Source: Bradyrhizobium sp. (GTDB taxonomy: Bacteria > Pseudomonadota > Alphaproteobacteria > Rhizobiales > Xanthobacteraceae). From it: a stretch of DNA of 13,606 bases. Positions within the stretch are counted from its first letter, which is position 1, and the number at the start of each line of letters is the position of its first letter. Shown here one piece after another: positions 7,341 through 12,732 of the stretch. The stretch covers positions 1 through 13,606 of the forward strand of contig JAQGKC010000434.1 of the NCBI GenBank assembly GCA_028290305.1. The letters are read 5' to 3'. Made by a program: the position numbers and the translations under genes. Under the pieces are notes generated by a model, which worked only from the letters and a program-made list of their open reading frames with translations, made no database searches and was not told the origin of the DNA.

Positions 7341-7807
7341 TGGGCTGCCATCTCTGCCGCCGCGCGCAGCACTGCCCGCACCATGCGGTTATGCGATCCG
7401 CAGCGGCAAAGGTTACGGTCCAGCGCGGTTCTCACGTCGCCGTCGGTCGGAGCAGGGTTTTGTATCAATAGCGCAGCCGCGCTCATCAATATGCCGGGGA
7501 CGCAATAGCCGCATTGCAGAGCCTGTTCGGCGATGAACGCGCGCTGCAGGGGATGCGGCTGTTGCTCGCTTCCCAACCCCTCGATCGTGGTGACGTCCTT
7601 ATCCGCGACGGACCACAGCGGCGTGTCGCAGGAAGCCACCGCATGATCGCCGATGATGACGTTGCAGGCGCCGCATTCATTGGCGCCGCAACCGAAATGC
7701 GGGCCGGTCATGTGCAGTGGTCCGCGCAGAATGGCCAGCAGCGAAAGATCGGGATCGGCGTCGACATCAGTCTCGACGCCATTGAGGCGGAATCGAATGC
7801 TCGGCAT
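7337..7807 (-). CDS. 2Fe-2S small subunit of xanthine-oxidase-family hydroxylase (isoquinoline 1-oxidoreductase alpha type)
   Basis: This 156-aa electron-transfer subunit carries two 2Fe-2S clusters. The plant-ferredoxin-type cluster uses C40-x4-C45-x2-C48 and C60 (FGCGANECGAC...SCD). The second uses C99-G-Y-C102-VPG and C134-R-C136-G. LQRAFIAEQALQCGYCVPG is highly typical of IorA/NicA-like proteins. I chose the ATG at 7807-7805, giving MPSIRFRLNG, the normal start for the family. An in-frame start at 7885 would add 26 unrelated residues and overlap the preceding receptor gene by 40 bases. With the chosen start the gap to that gene's stop codon is 38 bases. The ribosome site (AAGG about 11 bases upstream) is weak. 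The stop overlaps the start of the large-subunit gene by four bases. Confidence 0.93.
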   Translation of the reverse strand: MPSIRFRLNGVETDVDADPDLSLLAILRGPLHMTGPHFGCGANECGACNVIIGDHAVASCDTPLWSVADKDVTTIEGLGSEQQPHPLQRAFIAEQALQCGYCVPGILMSAAALLIQNPAPTDGDVRTALDRNLCRCGSHNRMVRAVLRAAAEMAAQ

Positions 7808-7845
7808 CGTTGGCGGCGACCTTGATTTGGATTTACAACTCGGAT

Positions 7846-8823
7846 TTACGGCTTGTCGCCGAATTGTTTGACGACATTGGCCCATTTCACAATATCGCCG
7901 CGCAGATATTTGTCGAATTCCTCCGGGGTCATGGACATCGGAATCGCGCCTTGTTCGCCCCAGAGTTTGACGATATCCGGGCGCTTGACGACGGCATTAA
8001 CCGCGGCATTCAGTTTGTCGATGATCGGCTTGGGCGTCCCGGTGGGCGCCATCAGGCCGAGCCAGATCGTCGCCTCGTATCCGGAAACGCCGGCCTCGGA
8101 GACCGTCGGTACGTCAGGCAGCACGCTTGAACGTGTCTTGCCGGTGGTGGCGAGCGCCCGGACCTGGCCTGCGCCGACATTGGGAGCCATCGTCGTCACT
8201 GCATCGATCATCATCTGCACCTGTCCGCCGATAACGCCGCTGCGCGCCTCGCCGCTGTTGCGGTAGGGAACGTGCACGAGATCGATGCCGGCCATGCTCT
8301 TAAACAGCTCACCGGCCATGTGATAGGGCGTGCCCTGGCCGGACGATGCGTAATTCAGCTTTCCCGGCTGCGCTTTGGCGAGCGCAATGAATTCCGACAA
8401 CGTCTTTGCCTGAACTTGCGGATTCACGACAATCACAAGATCGGAATAATTGATCGGCGCGATCGGCACGAGATCGCGCATCAATTCGTATTTGCGCTGC
8501 GGCACCAGCGATTCGTTCGCCGTCTGCGTATTCGACATCATCAACAGCGTGTAACCGTCCGGTGCCGACTTGACGACCTCGAGCGTGCCGATCACGCCGC
8601 CCGCACCGGTGTGGTTCTCGACCACGAAGGGCTGGCCGAAACTCTGCTGCAAGCTGTTGCCGATCAGGCGGGCCGTCACGTCGGCCGGGCCGCCGGCGCC
8701 AAAGGGAACGATGATCCTGACCGAGTGCGTCGGATAATCCTGCGCGAGACTTTGGGTCGCAAGGAGAGCCGGCGTCGCCAAAAGAGTTGCGGCCAACGCA
8801 AACGCAAACCTTGGGCATGTCAT
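7846..8823 (-). CDS. TTT/Bug-family tripartite tricarboxylate transporter receptor
   Basis: This is a 325-aa extracytoplasmic solute-binding protein. Residues 1-27 are a Sec signal peptide (hydrophobic FAFALAATLLATPALLA, cleavage near SLA-QDYP). The mature part shows the Bug pattern: VRIIVPFGAGGPADVTARL, VENHTGAGGVIGT, APDGYTLLM, LNYASSGQGTPYHMAGELF, VPYRNSGEARSGVIGGQ, and LPDVPTVSEAGVSGYE. I chose the ATG at 8823-8821 because a GGGAGA ribosome site (8834-8829) lies just upstream and the signal peptide then starts directly. A longer frame to 8901 adds 26 unlikely residues. It is the first gene of the operon with the molybdenum hydroxylase, 38 bases before the small subunit, so it probably brings that enzyme's substrate or a related acid into reach. 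No TctA or TctB gene is in the window, so it may use a permease encoded elsewhere. It is intact, unlike the receptor at 541-1549. Confidence 0.93.
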   Translation of the reverse strand: MTCPRFAFALAATLLATPALLATQSLAQDYPTHSVRIIVPFGAGGPADVTARLIGNSLQQSFGQPFVVENHTGAGGVIGTLEVVKSAPDGYTLLMMSNTQTANESLVPQRKYELMRDLVPIAPINYSDLVIVVNPQVQAKTLSEFIALAKAQPGKLNYASSGQGTPYHMAGELFKSMAGIDLVHVPYRNSGEARSGVIGGQVQMMIDAVTTMAPNVGAGQVRALATTGKTRSSVLPDVPTVSEAGVSGYEATIWLGLMAPTGTPKPIIDKLNAAVNAVVKRPDIVKLWGEQGAIPMSMTPEEFDKYLRGDIVKWANVVKQFGDKP

Positions 8824-8828
8824 TTCAA

Positions 8829-8834
8829 TCTCCC
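8829..8834 (-). promoter_or_regulatory. Ribosome binding site deciding the receptor start
   Basis: On the minus strand GGGAGA precedes the ATG at 8823-8821 by five bases. The longer in-frame start at 8901 has no comparable site, so this settles the start in favour of the form with an N-terminal Sec signal. Confidence 0.7.
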
Positions 8835-8867
8835 GGATTTTGATCTTGTTCTGAGCGGGACCGGTTG

Positions 8868-8880
8868 CGGACCAGGTCCG
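8868..8880. promoter_or_regulatory. 13-bp perfect palindrome, possible operator of the receptor/hydroxylase operon
   Basis: CGGACC-A-GGTCCG is perfectly symmetric and lies 45 bases upstream of the receptor start codon, within the expected promoter area. Another GGACC sits at 8858-8862. The regulator is unknown and none is encoded in the window. Confidence 0.35.
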
Positions 8881-8930
8881 TTTCTCAATTCCTGCCGCCA
8901 AAGTTTAGCCGCTACGGGAAGGGGCTGTCG

Positions 8931-9080
8931 ATGAAGGACAGAGGCTTTGCAGCAGGAATAAGAAGTCAGCTTCCGCGGAATATCCGCTCAGCGTGCGTCT
9001 GTAAGGATGCGCATCCGGGCGGGCGCGATATCGATGGACAGGCCATCCACCTCACCGCCGGGGCCTATCTCGGCGCATAG
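8931..9080 (+). CDS. Possible small ORF, 49 aa
   Basis: An ATG at 8931 is preceded by GGGAAGGGG (8916-8924), a strong Shine-Dalgarno-like run at good spacing, and is followed by 49 codons ending at TAG 9078-9080. The peptide begins MKDRGFAAGIRSQLPRNIRS and has two Cys in CVCKDAHPGG. It has no membrane segment or signal peptide, and I recognise no family. The region is also full of palindromes that suggest regulatory DNA, so the frame may be chance. If translated it would lead the plus-strand operon, 83 bases before the molybdoenzyme gene. Confidence 0.2.
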   Translation: MKDRGFAAGIRSQLPRNIRSACVCKDAHPGGRDIDGQAIHLTAGAYLGA

Positions 9081-9163
9081 TGCATGGCATGCGCGCAGTT
9101 TTCGCACCCGGATGCCGGATAAATACACTCGGCTGCCCGGGTTTTTGATGTTAACTATCTGTC

Positions 9164-11272
9164 ATGAACCAGCACGCCAAGATCGACATCCGGCATTCCA
9201 CCTGTCCGCACGATTGCCCGTCGGCGTGCGCCCTCGATATCGAGGTGATCGATAATTCCACCATCGGCCGTGTCCGCGGTTCCAAACTGCAGAGCTATAC
9301 GGCCGGCGTGGTTTGCGCCAAGGTCGCGCGCTATGCCGAGCGGGTTCATCATCCGGATCGGCTGATGTATCCGCAGTTCCGGGTCGGCCCGAAGGGATCG
9401 GGCAAGTTTGCGCGGATCTCATGGGACGACGCGCTGGACGAGGTCGCGGCGCGTTTCAACCAGGCCGAGCGCGAGTTCGGCGCCGAATCGGTGTGGCCCT
9501 ATTATTATGCCGGCACCATGGGCCTCGTGATGCGCGACGGCATCAATCGCCTCGCGCATGTGAAGAAATATTCGCGCTTCTACTCGACGATCTGCTCGAC
9601 CATCGCGCGGGTAGGCTTTGCCGCCGGCACCGGCAAGGTCGCAGGTGTTGATCCGCGCGAGATGGGCGTCTCCGACCTGATCGTGATCTGGGGCACCAAT
9701 CCGGTGAACACCCAGGTCAATGTGATGACGCACGCCGCCCGCGCCCGCAAGGAACGCGGCGCCAAGATCGCGGCGATCGATATCTACAGCAACGACACCA
9801 TGAAGCAGGCCGACATCAAGATCCTGCTGCGGCCGGGCACCGATGGCGCGTTTGCCTGCGGGGTCATGCATGTGCTGTTCCGCGAAAGCTATGCCGATCG
9901 CGATTATCTGGCGCGCTACACCGATTGCCCCGATGAGCTCGAGGCGCATCTTGCAACCCGCACCCCGGAATGGGCCTCGTCGATCTCAGGCGTGCCGGTC
10001 GAAGAGATCGAGGCCTTCGCCCGGTTGGTCGGGCAGACCAGGCGTTCCTTCTTCCGCCTCGGCTATGGCTTCACCCGCAGCCGCAACGGCGCGGCGCAGA
10101 TGCATGCGGCGTTGTGCATCCCGACCGTCACCGGCGCATGGCAGCACGAAGGCGGCGGCGCGTTTTTCAACAATTACGCGATCTGGAAGTTCAACGAATC
10201 CATCATCGAGGGCCATGACGCCATCGACCACACCACACGGATACTCGACCAGTCGAAGATCGGACGCATCCTGACCGGCGACCCGGTGGCGCTGAAGGGC
10301 GGACCGCCAGTCAAGGCGATGTTGATCCAGAACACCAATCCGATGACGGTGGCGCCGGAGCAGGCGCTGGTGCGGCAGGGGTTTGCGCGCCAGGACCTGT
10401 TCACGGTGGTGCACGAGCAGTTCATGACCGAGACCGCCCAGATGGCGGACCTCGTTCTGCCCGCGACGATGTTCATGGAGCATGACGATCTCTATTACGG
10501 CGGCGGCCACCAGCACATTTCGGTCGGCGCCAAGCTGATCGAGCCGCCCGGCGAATGCCGCTCCAACCATGAGGTGCTGCGGGGCCTCGGCCGCCGCCTC
10601 AAGGCCGTGCATCCCGGCTTCGAGATGTCGCCGCGGGAGTTGATCGACGCCACGCTCAAGAAGAGCGGTCATGGCGACATCGCCGCGCTCCAGGCCGATC
10701 TGTGGCGCGATCTTCAGCCGGACTTCCGCACCTCGCATTACCTCGACGGCTTCGCGCATGCGGACAAGAAATTCCATTTCAAGGCCGATTGGGCGCATGT
10801 GCCGCTTGGCAATGCCGGCATGATGGGGGCGTGGGACCAGATGCCGTCGCTGCCCGATCACTGGGCGGCGATCGAGGAGGCGGACGAAGCGCATCCGTTC
10901 CGGCTCGCCACCAGCCCGTCGCGCAGCTTCCTCAACACCAGCTTCAACGAAACGCCGTCGTCGCAGGCGCGCGAAGGCGCGCCGAGCGTGATGATGCATC
11001 CGGACGATGCCGTATCGCTCGGGATCGAAGATGGCGACGCCGTTACGCTCGGCAATATGCGCGGCGAGACGACGCTGACCGCAAAGCTGTTCGATGGCGT
11101 GCGCCGCGGCGTGCTGATCGCGGAATCGGTGCAGCCGAACAAGGCCCATATCGGCGGCCGCGGCATCAACATGCTCACCGGCGCCGAGTCCGTGGCGCCC
11201 TTCGGCGGCGCGGCATTCCACGACAACAAGGTCTGGGTCAAGAAGGCGGTTCCCGCGATTCCGACGCCGTAA
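9164..11272 (+). CDS. Molybdopterin oxidoreductase, DMSO-reductase superfamily, with 4Fe-4S domain
   Basis: The 702-aa enzyme has an N-terminal 4Fe-4S motif C14-x3-C18-x3-C22-x28-C51 (HSTCPHDCPSAC ... GVVCAK). The bis-pterin-guanine-dinucleotide molybdopterin domain follows: DLIVIWGTNPVNTQ, DIKILLRPGTDGAFACGVMH, PTVTGAWQHEGGGAF, ETAQMADLVLPATMFMEHDDLYY. A C-terminal dinucleotide-binding domain follows from about residue 580 (HPDDAVSLGIEDGDAVTLGNMRGE). C144 in FYSTICSTIAR is a candidate molybdenum ligand, placed by position only. No signal peptide is present, so it is likely cytoplasmic. It resembles the YoaE-like group of uncharacterised oxidoreductases rather than formate or nitrate enzymes. 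No partner Fe-S or membrane subunit gene is adjacent. The start is supported by family-like spacing to the first Cys, but no ribosome site is visible. It is followed 83 bases later by a crotonase gene. The substrate is unknown. Confidence 0.92.
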   Translation: MNQHAKIDIRHSTCPHDCPSACALDIEVIDNSTIGRVRGSKLQSYTAGVVCAKVARYAERVHHPDRLMYPQFRVGPKGSGKFARISWDDALDEVAARFNQAEREFGAESVWPYYYAGTMGLVMRDGINRLAHVKKYSRFYSTICSTIARVGFAAGTGKVAGVDPREMGVSDLIVIWGTNPVNTQVNVMTHAARARKERGAKIAAIDIYSNDTMKQADIKILLRPGTDGAFACGVMHVLFRESYADRDYLARYTDCPDELEAHLATRTPEWASSISGVPVEEIEAFARLVGQTRRSFFRLGYGFTRSRNGAAQMHAALCIPTVTGAWQHEGGGAFFNNYAIWKFNESIIEGHDAIDHTTRILDQSKIGRILTGDPVALKGGPPVKAMLIQNTNPMTVAPEQALVRQGFARQDLFTVVHEQFMTETAQMADLVLPATMFMEHDDLYYGGGHQHISVGAKLIEPPGECRSNHEVLRGLGRRLKAVHPGFEMSPRELIDATLKKSGHGDIAALQADLWRDLQPDFRTSHYLDGFAHADKKFHFKADWAHVPLGNAGMMGAWDQMPSLPDHWAAIEEADEAHPFRLATSPSRSFLNTSFNETPSSQAREGAPSVMMHPDDAVSLGIEDGDAVTLGNMRGETTLTAKLFDGVRRGVLIAESVQPNKAHIGGRGINMLTGAESVAPFGGAAFHDNKVWVKKAVPAIPTP

Positions 11273-11355
11273 ATCGTTCTGAAATCTCCCTTGAAGTCGA
11301 CCGCCATCCTGCGGCTAATGTTCGCCAGCATGCAACAAGGCGAGCGAGCAGGGCC

Positions 11356-12138
11356 ATGACCGACAACACAAGCGTGATTCTGGAAAAGCGCGGGCAGGCG
11401 TTCTGGATCACCATCAACCGCCCGGAGAAGCGCAACGCTCTCAATGCCGCTGTGATCGCCGGTCTCGTTAGGGGTTATCGGGACGCGCATGACGACAAGG
11501 ATGTCCGCGTCATCGTGCTGACCGGCGCGGGCGACAAGGCGTTCTGCGCCGGCGCCGATCTGCAGAATACCGGCGGTGCGTTCGCTACGGATTTCTCGAA
11601 GCCGAATGTCGATTACGCCGATCTGTTGCGGCTGTCGCAAAACGCCACCAAGCCGGCGATCGCGCGGGTGGGCGGCGTCTGCATGGCCGGCGGCATGGGC
11701 TTGTTGTGCATGACCGACATGGCGGTGGCCGCGGACCACGTGATGTTTGGGCTGCCCGAGGTGAAGGTCGGCGTGTTCCCGATGCAGGTGATGAGCCTGT
11801 TGCAATCGATCGCGCCGCGGCGCCTGATCAACGAATGGGCGCTGACCGGCGAACCCTTCGATGCGCTCACCGCGCAAGCCGCCGGTCTCCTGAACTATGT
11901 GGTGCCGTCAGCCGAGCTCGACGCCAAGGTCGATTGGCTGGTCGGCCGGATCGTCGACAAGTCGCCGACCGCGATCCGGCGCGGCAAATACGCCATGCGC
12001 GCGATCGCCTCGATGTCGTTCGACGAAAGCATCGCCTACACCGAAAGCCAGATCGCCCTGCTGGCGATGACGGAAGACGCCAAGGAAGGCCTCAAGGCTT
12101 TCGGCGAAAAACGCAAGCCGTCATGGCCGGGGAAATGA
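11356..12138 (+). CDS. Enoyl-CoA hydratase/isomerase (crotonase) family protein
   Basis: This is a 260-aa crotonase-fold protein beginning MTDNTSVILEKRGQAFWITI. NRPEKRNALN (21-30) and GAGDKAFCAGADL (57-69) form the CoA pocket and first oxyanion-hole element. VGGVCMAGGMGLLCMTD (105-121) gives the second. FGLPEVKVGVFP carries E135, matching the second catalytic glutamate of rat enoyl-CoA hydratase (E164). The position of the first one (E144) is G115, as in methylglutaconyl-CoA-hydratase-like members. It may therefore hydrate a branched substrate or do another crotonase reaction. The ATG at 11356 gives the normal family length. The frame is open far upstream, but that part overlaps the previous gene and is not crotonase sequence. 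The 83-base gap holds a possible TTGAAG (11291) / CTAATG (11315) promoter with 18-base spacing, so it may be transcribed alone as well as with the oxidoreductase. Confidence 0.92.
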   Translation: MTDNTSVILEKRGQAFWITINRPEKRNALNAAVIAGLVRGYRDAHDDKDVRVIVLTGAGDKAFCAGADLQNTGGAFATDFSKPNVDYADLLRLSQNATKPAIARVGGVCMAGGMGLLCMTDMAVAADHVMFGLPEVKVGVFPMQVMSLLQSIAPRRLINEWALTGEPFDALTAQAAGLLNYVVPSAELDAKVDWLVGRIVDKSPTAIRRGKYAMRAIASMSFDESIAYTESQIALLAMTEDAKEGLKAFGEKRKPSWPGK

Positions 12139-12154
12139 AGCAGACACACTTACC

Positions 12155-12275
12155 GCATCGTCCCCGCGAAGGCGGGGACCCATAACCCCTGGCGTTCATT
12201 ATCGCCAAGGACTTTGGCTCCATCTATCAACGAGACGACACGGCGTATAGGTCCCGGCGTTCGCCGGGACGACAT
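12155..12275. repeat. Pair of inverted palindromic repeat units (REP/MITE-like)
   Basis: The first unit, GTCCCCGC-GAAG-GCGGGGAC (12160-12179), is a perfect 8-bp hairpin. The second, GTCCCGGCG-TT-CGCCGGGAC (12251-12270), is a perfect 9-bp hairpin. The flanks show that the second unit with its surroundings is an inverted copy of the first: CGTCC...GGACCCATA against the complement CGTCC...GGACCTATA. This head-to-head layout around about 70 unrelated bases looks like a dimeric repetitive extragenic palindrome. It lies between convergent genes and could fold as a terminator for both, though no U run follows either stem. Similar hairpins with the GCGAAGGCGGGGAC core are, from memory, scattered in Bradyrhizobium-type genomes. 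Confidence 0.75.
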
Positions 12276-12303
12276 GTGGATGCGATCGTGCAGTTGCAAA
12301 CAA

Positions 12304-12732
12304 CTACCCCGGATTCGCCTTCAACCCGGCAGCCTCGATGCCCGCGATCGCGCAAATCTCGTCATTGTCTGAGGTGTCGCCGCTGACGCCGACCGCGCCG
12401 ATCAAACCACCGCCGTCCTGAATCAGCACGCCACCCGGCACCGGCACCAGTCGGCCTTGGGCCATCGTGTTCACCGCATCGACAAAGTAAGCCTGTTCCT
12501 GCGCGCGCTGGAACAGCGCCCGCGATCCCATGCCCATGGCGAGCGCACCGTAGGCCTTGCCGTGCGCGATCTCGGCGCGCATCAGGCTGGTGCCATCCTG
12601 CGCGGCAGTCGCTTTGACGCAGCCGCGGGCATCGAGGATGGTGATGACGAGGGGTTTTAGTTTTTTCTCGACGCCTTTGGCGAGTGCGGCATCGAGAATC
12701 TTGCGGGCGATATCGAGGGTCAGTTCAGCCAT
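12304..12732 (-). CDS. GlcG/HbpS-family (DUF336) heme-binding-like protein
   Basis: This 142-aa protein begins MAELTLDIARKILDAALAKG and shows the DUF336 pattern: a helical start, then LVITILDARGCVKATAAQDG, RAEIAHGKAYGALAMGMGS, and near the end GRLVPVPGGVLIQDGGGLIGAVGVSGDTSDNDE with IAGIEAAGLKA. Length and order match GlcG and HbpS relatives, some of which bind heme or cobalamin-like ligands. Its biochemical role beside oxidases is not settled. No signal peptide is seen. The ATG lies 8 bases inside the end of the upstream FAD/Fe-S oxidase gene (overlap 12725-12732). An AAGGA ribosome site lies about 9 bases before it, within that gene, so the two are translated together. This pairing with a glycolate- or lactate-oxidase-like gene recalls the glcDEFG operon. 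Confidence 0.9.
   Translation of the reverse strand: MAELTLDIARKILDAALAKGVEKKLKPLVITILDARGCVKATAAQDGTSLMRAEIAHGKAYGALAMGMGSRALFQRAQEQAYFVDAVNTMAQGRLVPVPGGVLIQDGGGLIGAVGVSGDTSDNDEICAIAGIEAAGLKANPG

Larger units (their letters stand above)
8824..9163. promoter_or_regulatory. Divergent intergenic region between receptor operon and molybdoenzyme operon
   Basis: These 340 bases separate two divergent operons and should hold both promoters. They contain CGGACC-A-GGTCCG (8868-8880), TTCCGCGGAA (8971-8980) overlapping GCGGA-ATA-TCCGC (8975-8987), GGATGCGCATCC (9005-9016), and CCCGGATGC (9107-9115), which is the inverted copy of GCATCCGGG (9011-9019). I could not assign convincing -35/-10 pairs. The plus-strand gene at 9164 has no visible ribosome site. 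A possible 49-codon ORF lies at 8931-9080. Confidence 0.55.

Noticed and set aside
7808..7885. Longer N-terminus of the 2Fe-2S subunit
   Set aside because: It would overlap the preceding receptor gene by 40 bases and add residues not found in the family.
8824..8901. Longer N-terminus of the intact TTT receptor
   Set aside because: It would bury the signal peptide behind 26 polar residues. A good ribosome site marks the ATG at 8823.
9986..11221. 411-codon minus-strand open frame opposite the molybdoenzyme
   Set aside because: GC-rich antisense shadow. The plus strand holds clear Cys and molybdopterin motifs in the proper frame.
10702..11355. Upstream extension of the crotonase frame
   Set aside because: It overlaps the molybdoenzyme gene and encodes Arg-rich sequence unlike crotonases. 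The ATG at 11356 gives the normal length.
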